In this document: one piece after another, positions 6,723 through 14,800 of the stretch
How positions within the stretch are numbered: position 1 is the first letter of the stretch
Layout: every line of letters starts with the position of its first letter
Assembly (NCBI GenBank): GCA_002338515.1
Contig: DDIL01000054.1
Coordinates: forward strand, 8,641 to 23,587
Source: Glaciecola sp. UBA1851
Lineage (GTDB): Bacteria; Pseudomonadota; Gammaproteobacteria; Enterobacterales; Alteromonadaceae
Length of the DNA stretch: 14,947 nt
Direction: 5' to 3'
Notes under the pieces: model-generated
Told to the model about the DNA's origin: nothing
Database searches by the model: none
What the model saw: the letters and a program-made list of their open reading frames with translations, nothing else
Made by a program: the position numbers and the translations under genes

Positions 6723-6741
6723 ATACTGAATTGTTCAGTAT
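6723..6741 (+). repeat. Stem-loop between ybeY and corC
   Basis: ATACTGAA (6723-6730) and TTCAGTAT (6734-6741) form a perfect eight-pair stem with loop TTG, seven bases after the ybeY stop. TTTG follows rather than a T-run, so full termination is unlikely. An RNA-processing, stabilising or partial-termination element between the two halves of the operon is plausible. Confidence 0.5.
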
Positions 6742-6811
6742 TTGTACTGCGCCAACACGCCATTAGGTTAAGGTGCTTTGAATTAATTAATAAGAGTAGC
6801 TATTTTATAAT

Positions 6812-7672
6812 ATGAGCGAAGACAACCCCCCATCTACAAACGGTTCATCGTCTAAAGGCTGGATATCACAACTGATAAACAACTTTAAAGGTGAACCGCA
6901 AAATAAAGAAGAACTGTCTGATATGATTTCAGATGCTCAAGAGCGCGAAGTCATAGATCCTCAAACAAAAGAAATGATTGAAGGGGTAATGGGGGTAAGT
7001 GAGGTCAAAGTTAGAGATATTATGATCCCACGCGCTCAAATGATTACAATTGATATTCAGCAGTCTGTTGATCAATTCCTACCACTTGTTTTAGATTCCG
7101 CTCACTCTAGATTTCCAGTTATAAGTGAAGACAAAGACCATATTGAAGGCATATTACTTGCGAAGGATTTGTTAACTTACGCTTTCAACGATGAAAAACA
7201 CTTTATTTTAAAAGAAGTTATACGCGAAGCGATTATTGTACCTGAATCCAAACGAGTTGATGTGCTACTGAGAGAGTTTCGTCAACAGCGCTATCATATG
7301 GCAATAGTAGTTGATGAATATGGTGGTGTATCTGGCTTGGTGACTATTGAAGATATTCTTGAATTAATTGTAGGTGAAATTGAAGATGAATTTGATGACG
7401 ACATAGATGAAAATGAAAATATTCGTCCACTTAATAAATCTACCTATTCAGTTAAAGCCCTCACTAGTGTTGAAGATTTTAATACATTCTTTGAAACTAG
7501 TTTCAACGAAGAAGAATCAGATACCATTGGCGGCGTCGTATTAAGAGCCTTTGGTCATATGCCAGAAACTGGCGAAAAAATTGACGTTGACAATATTCAA
7601 TTTGAAGTAACTAACTCTGATAAAAGACGCTTACTACAATTAAAAGTGTATTTGCCCGATTTGGAGAGTTAG
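6812..7672 (+). CDS. corC: CorC/YbeX family CBS-domain protein
   Basis: This 286-residue soluble protein has two CBS domains (about 66-130 and 135-195) followed by the CorC/HlyC C-terminal domain (about 205-285). It is named for a proposed role in Mg2+/Co2+ efflux with CorA; newer work ties the YbeX orthologue to ribosome metabolism alongside YbeY. Recognisable blocks are RDIMIPRAQMITI (68-80), SAHSRFPVISEDKDHIEGIL (96-115), YHMAIVVDEYGGVSGLVTIE (161-180) and the acidic stretch GEIEDEFDDD (188-197). It lacks the DUF21 membrane domain of larger relatives, as in E. coli. ATG 6812 gives the family N-terminus MSEDN; the nearest purine run (AAGAG) is about 15 bases upstream, so the RBS is weak. 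Its TAG stop lies inside or just before the likely lnt start region. Confidence 0.95.
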   Translation: MSEDNPPSTNGSSSKGWISQLINNFKGEPQNKEELSDMISDAQEREVIDPQTKEMIEGVMGVSEVKVRDIMIPRAQMITIDIQQSVDQFLPLVLDSAHSRFPVISEDKDHIEGILLAKDLLTYAFNDEKHFILKEVIREAIIVPESKRVDVLLREFRQQRYHMAIVVDEYGGVSGLVTIEDILELIVGEIEDEFDDDIDENENIRPLNKSTYSVKALTSVEDFNTFFETSFNEEESDTIGGVVLRAFGHMPETGEKIDVDNIQFEVTNSDKRRLLQLKVYLPDLES

Positions 7673-7700
7673 GCTGTCTATTATCGTTCAGCGGATATTA

Positions 7701-9182
7701 TTGACTATTCTTGGAGGGAGCTTAACGCTTAGTTTTGCTCCTTTTAATTATTGGTTCATTGTATTTATATCCCTGCCCTGTGCGTTTATAATCCTTACCT
7801 CAATTAAAGACAAAATCTTCACTTCTGCCTGGTTTTTTGGATTAGGCTATTTTTCTGTTGGTTTGTCGTGGGTACATGTTAGCATTGCGGATTTTGGGGG
7901 TGTACCACTTATTGGTTCAATAGGATTAATGTTCTTGTTGTGCGGCTATTTAGCTCTGTATCCCGCGTTATTATTTTATTTGCTCAATAGATTCTTCAAC
8001 GTGCTTTTGTGGCCGTTAGCTATCGCGTTTATATGGTTAGTGATGGAATGGCTACGCGCAAGAATGTTTACTGGTTTTCCATGGCTTTCCATCGGCTACT
8101 CACAAACATCTAGTCCACTTGCTACTTACTATCCTTTAATTGGCGAAATTGGGCTAAGTGCCCTTATTGTATTAGCTTGTATGAGTTTAGCAGTAGGCAT
8201 TAAATTAAAGAAAAGGATGCTAGCGGCTACACCTATTATTGTAATGTTTGTTTGCGCATTTAGCCTCAGCGGATTTGAGTGGACGAAACCTAATGGTGTA
8301 ACGAAAACCACAGCTTTAGTGCAGGGCAATATTCCGCAATCACTGCGATGGGATCCAGAACAAGACGAAATAACAAAAGAAAAGTATATAGCGCTTACTG
8401 AGCCTTTTTGGAACCACGACATAATTGTATGGCCTGAAGCAGCCGTACCTTCGCTTGAAGTCATGACGCTAGAATACATCAAAGCCTTAGATGAAAAGGC
8501 GACCGAAACTAATACTGGTATAATTACGGGCGTGGTAAATTACAATGCCAGAACAGAGATTATCTATAACTCATTACTCGCCCTTGGGATTGACGAACAA
8601 AAAAATAGTTTTCCTTATCATTTAAATCATGAAAAACGTTTTTCAAAACATCACTTATTACCCATAGGTGAATTTGTGCCTTTTGAGAATTTACTTAGGC
8701 CACTTGCCCCAATTTTCGATTTACCCATGTCCTCTTTTTCTAGAGGAGACTATATTCAACCTAATTTACTTGTAAAAGATACAGCTTTAGTACCGGCTAT
8801 TTGTTTTGAAATTGCTTTCCCAAAGCAAATTTCAGCGAATATTTATTCTCACTCCGATGCCATAGTCACGGTTAGTAATGATGCATGGTTTGGTAATAGT
8901 CATGGGCCCCATCAACATTTACAAATTGCTCAAGTACGCGCTAGCGAATTTGGTTTACCCGTTATTAGAGCCACAAACAATGGCGTGACAGCCCTTATTG
9001 ATCACAAAGGTAATATACAAGCGCAAGCTCCTCAATTTGTAGAAACAGTGTTAAGTAGTGAAATGAAACTTGTAACAGGTATAACCCCATATTATCGATT
9101 TGGAGACGCCCCTATATATGTTTTTGCTTTTACCTTGTTTGTGTCAGCGCTATTATTAAGACGTAAAAATAATCTTATCTAA
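7701..9182 (+). CDS. lnt: Apolipoprotein N-acyltransferase (Lnt)
   Basis: Lnt adds the third acyl chain to the N-terminal cysteine of lipoproteins in the inner membrane. Five or six hydrophobic segments occupy about residues 1-195, then a periplasmic nitrilase-fold domain, then a final helix (about 473-487) with a basic tail. The catalytic triad is Glu246 (VWPEAAVP), Lys316 (FSKHHLLP) and Cys368 (PAICFEIAFP), equivalent to E. coli Glu267, Lys335 and Cys387. Other hallmarks are GEFVPFENLLRPLAP and VSNDAWFG. The start is uncertain. TTG 7701 is the first canonical codon, but it cuts into the first helix. In-frame upstream codons read SIIVQRILLTILGG, resembling the E. coli N-terminus. CTG 7674 has GGAG seven bases upstream and adds nine residues; ATT 7680 is another option. 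No in-frame ATG, GTG or TTG exists back to the stop at 7641. Confidence 0.94.
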   Translation: MTILGGSLTLSFAPFNYWFIVFISLPCAFIILTSIKDKIFTSAWFFGLGYFSVGLSWVHVSIADFGGVPLIGSIGLMFLLCGYLALYPALLFYLLNRFFNVLLWPLAIAFIWLVMEWLRARMFTGFPWLSIGYSQTSSPLATYYPLIGEIGLSALIVLACMSLAVGIKLKKRMLAATPIIVMFVCAFSLSGFEWTKPNGVTKTTALVQGNIPQSLRWDPEQDEITKEKYIALTEPFWNHDIIVWPEAAVPSLEVMTLEYIKALDEKATETNTGIITGVVNYNARTEIIYNSLLALGIDEQKNSFPYHLNHEKRFSKHHLLPIGEFVPFENLLRPLAPIFDLPMSSFSRGDYIQPNLLVKDTALVPAICFEIAFPKQISANIYSHSDAIVTVSNDAWFGNSHGPHQHLQIAQVRASEFGLPVIRATNNGVTALIDHKGNIQAQAPQFVETVLSSEMKLVTGITPYYRFGDAPIYVFAFTLFVSALLLRRKNNLI

Positions 9183-9488
9183 ATAATAAAGTTTATGGAT
9201 ATTTTGTAGGAATATTACTACCTAAGCTGACCACTCCAATTCAAATTTAATATAGAATAACCCTATAATAAAGGTATTCAGCAATTAAGGTTCTATGATT
9301 TATTGTTTTGTTGTTAATATAATTTGGTAATGCAACTACAAACTATACCTTTGCAGTTCACTGTGTTGTATTTGCGATTCAAACAAAAAAGAATATTTCT
9401 GCTGTAAATTTATTATCCTATTGCTAATAATAGTGTTCAAGAACACCAGTATTAAATATTTCTTATAATAATAACGATTAAAGGGAAC
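9183..9488 (+). promoter_or_regulatory. 306-bp gap with dyad and promoter before the SulP gene
   Basis: I see no convincing gene and no strong terminator after lnt. Just before the transporter, GTGTTC (9433-9438) and GAACAC (9441-9446) form a perfect inverted repeat with spacer AA. TATAAT at 9464-9469 with AGAACA at 9440-9445 (18-base spacing) is a candidate promoter whose -35 lies in the dyad, so the dyad could be a repressor operator. A second TATAAT (9318-9323) has weak -35 ATGATT (9295-9300). AAAGGGA at 9480-9486 is the probable ribosome binding site for ATG 9489. Confidence 0.45.
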
Positions 9489-11150
9489 ATGTTGAAAGTC
9501 TTTAATACCATCAACGCTTCAAACCTAAAAGGCGACATTCTTGGCGGTGTAACTGCTGCGATTGTCTCGTTACCCTTAGCGCTGGCTTTTGGTGTCGCAT
9601 CTGGTGCAGGCCCAGAAGCGGGTTTGTACGGCGCAATCATTATCGGTTTTTTTGCGTCTTTGTTTGGTGGTACACCTACCTTAATTTCTGAACCAACTGG
9701 CCCCATGACGGTTATTATGGCTGCTGTTGTAACCGCCATGATTGCTCAATATCCTGAGACTGGGTTAGCCATGGCTTTCACTGTCGTTATGATTGCTGGC
9801 CTGACTCAAGTCTTATTTGGATTACTCAAACTAGGCAAATACATCACATTGATGCCGTACAGCGTGATTAGCGGTTTTATGACTGGAATTGGTTGTATCC
9901 TTATCATTATGCAATTTGCGCCTGCTGTAGGCGTAGAATCGCCTTCTGGTGGCGTAACGGGCGCCGTGCTAGCTTTACCAGATACGTTGTCAAATGTTAG
10001 CTATACCGAAGCAGGTATGGCTCTAGCAACCTTAATACTTATATTTTTTACACCGAAAAGAATTAAACAATGGATCCCCCCTCAACTAATTGCTTTAGTA
10101 GCAATCAGTTTAGTTTCAGTGTGGTTATTAAACGACCCTGATATAAAGCGAATTGGTGAAATAGACATTAGTTTACCTTCTATTGTATTCCCTACTTTTA
10201 CACCGGACTTAATACAAACCATGATCTTAGATGGTATTGTTTTAGGTATGTTGGGCTGTATTGACTCTATGTTAACGTCTGTTATTGCTGATAACCTTAC
10301 TCGCAGTGAGCACAAGTCTAATAAGGAACTTATTGGGCAAGGGCTAGGAAATATGTTTTCTGGCCTGTTTGGTGGGTTACCTGGCGCAGGTGCAACCATG
10401 GGGACAGTCGTAAATATTCAGACAGGTGCTAGAACGGCATTATCAGGTTTAACTAGAGTCGCTATTTTAATTGTTGCAGTATTCGGTGCCTCCACTCTGA
10501 TATCAGTTATTCCTATAGCCGTTTTGGCAGGTATCGCCATTAAAGTGGGGATAGATATTCTAGATTGGTCGTTTTTAAAACGCGCCCATAAAGTGTCGAA
10601 ACAGACTAGTTTAATTATGTATGCCGTTTTATTACTCACTGTATTTGTTGATTTAGTTGTAGCAGTTGGTATAGGTGTATTTATTGCTAATATTATTACT
10701 ATTGAGAAACTCAGCACATCTCAGGCTAAAAATATAAAAGCAATTAGTGATGTTGACGGCAGGCTACCACTTGATAGTAATCAACAAGATTTACTTAACA
10801 AATCACAAGGCCAATTATTATATTTTTATTTGAGTGGAACCATGATTTTTGGCGTGTCGAAGGCACTTTCAAGAGAGCTCAAAAGCTTAGGTGATCATCA
10901 TGCACTCGTGGTGGATTTAAGCGATGTATCATTTCTTGATGATACAGTAGCCTTGACCATCGAAAATTTAATTAAAGACGCACAAGGCTTAGATAAGTCG
11001 GTGATTATGCTAGTCAATAAGCCTAAAAATAAAGAAAAGCTTATGCGCATGGGGTTTGAAAAGTTATTAAACGATGCTGATTTTGTACATGATAGAACCC
11101 AAGCACTTACCTTAGCAAATGAAAAACTGGCTCAAAATGGCTATATTTAA
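9489..11150 (+). CDS. SulP family anion transporter, BicA-like (probable Na+/bicarbonate symporter)
   Basis: The 553-residue inner-membrane protein has the SLC26/SulP transmembrane domain (about 15-405) and a C-terminal cytoplasmic STAS domain (about 440-545). The sequence follows cyanobacterial BicA closely in my recollection: ALAFGVASGAGPEAGLYGA (31-49), GGTPTLISEPTGPMTVIM (60-77), GMLGCIDSMLTSVIADNLTR (253-272) and NKELIGQGLGNMFSGLFGG (278-296). Positions tied to Na+ and bicarbonate binding in BicA appear conserved with an offset of one: Thr70, Asp259, Thr263, Ala302 and Thr303. Bicarbonate uptake is therefore preferred over sulfate, but is inferred. ATG 9489 is preceded by AAAGGGA. The gene is monocistronic and convergent with greA; a dyad overlaps its likely promoter. 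Family membership is certain; the substrate is not. Confidence 0.9.
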   Translation: MLKVFNTINASNLKGDILGGVTAAIVSLPLALAFGVASGAGPEAGLYGAIIIGFFASLFGGTPTLISEPTGPMTVIMAAVVTAMIAQYPETGLAMAFTVVMIAGLTQVLFGLLKLGKYITLMPYSVISGFMTGIGCILIIMQFAPAVGVESPSGGVTGAVLALPDTLSNVSYTEAGMALATLILIFFTPKRIKQWIPPQLIALVAISLVSVWLLNDPDIKRIGEIDISLPSIVFPTFTPDLIQTMILDGIVLGMLGCIDSMLTSVIADNLTRSEHKSNKELIGQGLGNMFSGLFGGLPGAGATMGTVVNIQTGARTALSGLTRVAILIVAVFGASTLISVIPIAVLAGIAIKVGIDILDWSFLKRAHKVSKQTSLIMYAVLLLTVFVDLVVAVGIGVFIANIITIEKLSTSQAKNIKAISDVDGRLPLDSNQQDLLNKSQGQLLYFYLSGTMIFGVSKALSRELKSLGDHHALVVDLSDVSFLDDTVALTIENLIKDAQGLDKSVIMLVNKPKNKEKLMRMGFEKLLNDADFVHDRTQALTLANEKLAQNGYI

Positions 11151-11154
11151 AATA

Positions 11155-11193
11155 CTACCTTTATGAGTAATTGCAGCCAGTCAATAAAGGTAG
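11155..11193. terminator. Hairpin between convergent SulP gene and greA
   Basis: CTACCTTTAT (11155-11164) and ATAAAGGTAG (11184-11193) are perfect ten-base arms around a 19-base loop, four bases after the SulP stop. In the plus direction no T-run follows. In the minus direction the hairpin is followed by TATTTTAAAT, so it may stop greA transcripts and only impede read-through from the SulP gene. Confidence 0.55.
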
Positions 11194-11231
11194 ATATTGC
11201 GACACAATTAAATTGGAATATGCCTGCTTAG

Positions 11232-11275
11232 GGCCTGTTAATTTTTATTGGTAATTAAATAAAGCGAAACAGGCC
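11232..11275. repeat. GGCCTGTT inverted repeat downstream of greA
   Basis: GGCCTGTT (11232-11239) and AACAGGCC (11268-11275) are perfect 8-base inverted arms separated by 28 AT-rich bases, lying 14 bases beyond the greA stop. Neither orientation is followed by a T-run. It could fold at the 3' end of the greA message and protect it, or act with the hairpin at 11155-11193 as a two-part end. Also note GCCTG repeated directly at 11222-11226 and 11233-11237. Confidence 0.45.
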
Positions 11276-11288
11276 AAGGATTCATCAA

Positions 11289-11771
11289 CTAGCCAATATA
11301 TTCTACTGATATAATTTCATATTCAACTACGCCAGCAGGCGTTTGAATGGCGGCGACATCATCTAATTCTTTGCCAATTAATCCTCTAGCGATGGGTGAA
11401 TTAACTGAAATTAATCCATTTTTTAAATCAGCTTCATCATCACCTACTATTTTATAAGTAATTTCTTCGTCAGTATCCATATTCAGTAATGTGGCCGTTG
11501 CGCCAAAAATAACTTTGCCATTATTTTGCATCTTTGTGACGTCAATGATTTGTGCAGCTGATAGTTTACCTTCAATATCTTGAATACGGCCTTCACAAAA
11601 ACTTTGCTGCTCTCGCGCAGCATGATACTCGGCATTTTCTTTTAGATCGCCGTGCTCCCTCGCTTCTGCTATAGAATTAATTATTTTTGGACGAACCTTT
11701 GTTTTTAATTCATTTAGTTCTTCACGCAATTTTTGTGCGCCCAATTGAGTCATTGGATAGGTCGTTGCCAT
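11289..11771 (-). CDS. greA: Transcription elongation factor GreA
   Basis: GreA inserts its coiled coil into the RNA polymerase secondary channel and stimulates cleavage of backtracked RNA. The 160-residue length is normal. The N-terminal coiled-coil hairpin (about 8-78) carries the tip sequence EAREHGDLKENAEYHAAREQ with acidic residues Asp42 and Glu45, which coordinate the catalytic Mg2+. The C-terminal FKBP-like domain contains VIFGATATLLN, YKIVGDDEAD and SVNSPIARGLIGKELDD. GreA is chosen over GreB because of the close match to E. coli GreA. ATG at 11769-11771 has AAAGAGA about eight bases upstream. carB lies 116 bases upstream on the same strand with a strong terminator between, so greA needs read-through or its own promoter, perhaps near the TATAAT at 11858-11863. 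Confidence 0.97.
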   Translation of the reverse strand: MATTYPMTQLGAQKLREELNELKTKVRPKIINSIAEAREHGDLKENAEYHAAREQQSFCEGRIQDIEGKLSAAQIIDVTKMQNNGKVIFGATATLLNMDTDEEITYKIVGDDEADLKNGLISVNSPIARGLIGKELDDVAAIQTPAGVVEYEIISVEYIG

Positions 11772-11810
11772 ATATTTAGTCTCTTTCTTATTTTGTTAAG
11801 GTGTGATTAC

Positions 11811-11845
11811 CTAAAATGAAAACGTGCCAAAAATGACACGTTTTT
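11811..11845 (-). terminator. Rho-independent terminator after carB / in greA leader
   Basis: AAAACGTG (11819-11826) and CACGTTTT (11837-11844) form a perfect eight-pair stem with a ten-base loop. Read on the minus strand it is followed by a T-rich tail, CATTTTAG, and on the plus strand by TTTTT, so it is potentially bidirectional. It lies 43 bases past the carB stop and about 48 bases before the greA ATG. A TATAAT on the minus strand (11863-11858) sits just upstream of the hairpin and, if used, would give a very short terminated RNA. Confidence 0.75.
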
Positions 11846-11887
11846 ATATAAACCACTATTATAGAACAAAGTATTGATTCTAGGTAG

Positions 11888-14800
11888 TTAAGTCTTAATC
11901 AGCTTATGTAGTGATTGCACTGAATTTACATTTTCACACGCATCTGCTTGAGTAGACTTCATTGCAGCAAACGCAGCATTCATAGTTGTTGTATAAGCCA
12001 CTTTGTTTAGAAGTGCTTCACGACGAATATATACAGAATCTGTAATTGCCTGACGGCCTTCTGTTGTATTAACTATGTAGCAATATTCACCATTTTTGAT
12101 TGCATCAACAATGTTTGGGCGACCTTCAGCAAGTTTGTTTACGACCGAACATGCTAATCCAGAATCGTTTATAAACTTAGCCGTACCGCTTGTTGCTTCA
12201 ACAGAGAATCCGCCTTCAAGCATTATTTTTGCTAACTCTAGAATACGCTTTTTATCGTTATTTCGAACAGATAACAGCACTTTACCTTTTTGAGGAATTG
12301 GCGCACTCGCACCTAATCCAGCTTTGGCATAGGCTTCTTCGAAATCGGTTCCAACGCCCATTACTTCGCCTGTTGAACGCATTTCAGGTCCTAATAATGG
12401 ATCAACGCCTTGAAACTTAGCAAAAGGTAACACCACTTCTTTTACAGAAAAGAATGGTGGAATAGTTTCTTTTGTCACATTTTGTGAAGCTAAAGACTGA
12501 CCTGCCATAACGCGCGCTGCAATCATTGCTAATGGAACACCGGTTGCTTTAGATACAAATGGGATCGTTCTAGCCGCCCGAGGATTAACCTCAATTAAAT
12601 ACACTTCATCATCTTTAATGGCAAATTGCGTATTCATTAAGCCCACTACGCCTAGCTCTAAGGCCATTTCTTTTACTTGCTTACGCATAACATCTTGAAT
12701 ATCAGAAGATAAAGAATAAGGTGGTAAACTACATGCACTGTCACCTGAGTGAACACCGGCTTGCTCAATGTGCTCCATAATGCCACCAATTACAACATCG
12801 GTGCCATCGCATACTGCATCAATATCAACTTCTATTGCATCGTCTAAGAATCGATCAAGCAATACGGGCGAATCATTAGATACCTTCACTGCTTCATTTA
12901 AGTAACGTTTCAAGTCTAACAAATCGTAGACAATTTCCATTGCTCGGCCACCTAATACATAAGATGGGCGAACCACTAATGGAAATCCAATTTGCTCAGC
13001 ATTAGCTAACGCTTCATCCATATTACTGACGGTTGCATTCGCAGGTTGTTTTAAGCCTAGCTTATTTACCATTTGCTGGAAGCGCTCTCGGTCTTCTGCT
13101 CGGTCAATTGCATCAGGAGAAGTACCAATAATATTCACACCATTATCTTTTAAAGCTCTTGCAAGTTTTAATGGTGTTTGACCGCCATACTGAACAATAA
13201 CGCCTTTTGGCTGCTCAACACGCACTATTTCCAATACATCTTCTAGTGTAACAGGCTCAAAATATAGGCGGTCAGATGTATCATAGTCGGTTGACACTGT
13301 TTCTGGGTTACAGTTAACCATGATAGTTTCGTAACCATCTTCACGTAAAGCTAACGCTGCATGAACACAGCAATAGTCAAATTCAATACCTTGACCAATA
13401 CGGTTCGGACCGCCACCTAGTACCATGATTTTATCTTTGTTGCTTGGCTGAGCTTCACATTCTTCATCGTAAGTGCTGTACATGTAAGCGGTAGAGGTGG
13501 AGAACTCGGCAGCACAGGTATCAACACGTTTATAAACAGGCAAAATTGACATTTTTACACGTTTATCACGCACGTCGTCTTCAGCGACAGAAGTTAGTTC
13601 TGCAATGCGAGCATCTGCAAAACCTTTGCGTTTTAGTTTGCGCATAAAATCTTCAGTAATATTCGCCAAACCTAGCTCAGAAATTTCTTTTTCAAGCAGA
13701 ATGATTTCTTCAATTTGAACCAAGTACCAAGTATCAATATTAGTTAGTGCAAATACTTCATCAACCGACATTCCTAAACGGAAGGCATCACCTATATACC
13801 AAATGCGCTCGGCGCTTGGCTCACGTAATTCATAAACGATTTTATTTTTCGCTTCAGGATCATCAAGCTCAACCACAGGATTCAGACCGGTTGCGCCAAC
13901 TTCCAAGCCGCGTAGCGCTTTTTGCAAGGATTCTTGCTGATTTCGGCCAATTGCCATGACCTCGCCCACCGATTTCATTTGCGTGGTTAAACGGTCATTT
14001 GCGCCTGCAAACTTTTCAAAATTAAATCGAGGGATTTTTGTTACAACGTAGTCAATCGAAGGCTCGAATGATGCAGGCGTTTTGCCACCTGTAATATCAT
14101 TATCGAGTTCATCTAAGGTGAAGCCAACTGCTAATTTCGCCGCAATTTTAGCTATAGGGAAACCAGTAGCTTTAGAGGCCAGAGCTGAAGAGCGTGACAC
14201 CCGTGGATTCATTTCAATAATAACCAAGCGACCCGTTTGAGGACATACACCGAATTGCACATTTGAACCGCCAGTTTCGACGCCTATTTCACGTAATACT
14301 GCCATGGCAGCATTACGCATGATCTGAAATTCTTTATCTGTTAAGGTTTGAGCGGGTGCTACCGTTATAGAATCACCTGTGTGCACACCCATAGGGTCAA
14401 TATTTTCGATAGTACATACAATAATACAGTTGTCTGCTTTATCGCGTACTACTTCCATTTCATATTCTTTCCAGCCTATTAATGATTCATCTATTAATAG
14501 TTCTGATGTTGGCGATAAATCTAAACCACGTGCACAAATTTCGTTGAATTCGTCAAAATTGTATGCAATTCCGCCACCACTGCCGCCCATAGTAAATGAA
14601 GGACGTATAATACAAGGAAACCCAATGCGAGATTGCACATCATGTGCTTGTTCCATATTGTGAGCAATTTCCGCTCGTGGGCATTCTAAACCAATTGATT
14701 TCATGGCTTTATCGAAACGTTCGCGATCTTCCGCTTTATCAATAGCGTCTGCAGTTGCACCAATAAGCTCAACGTCAAATTCTTTTAAAACACCGTGTTT

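Noticed and set aside
9330..9407. 25-codon frame (MQLQTIPLQF...) in the gap before the SulP gene
   Set aside because: Weak ribosome binding site, no recognisable domain, and frames of this size are expected by chance in a 300-base gap.
9452..9739. 95-codon antisense frame overlapping the start of the SulP gene
   Set aside because: It is a shadow of a well-supported transporter gene and resembles no protein; the same applies to the antisense frames inside miaB, lnt, the SulP gene and carB.
9489..11890. Functional cluster of bicarbonate importer with carB
   Set aside because: Metabolically attractive, but the genes are convergent, separated by greA and terminators, and carB-greA adjacency is explained by ordinary synteny.
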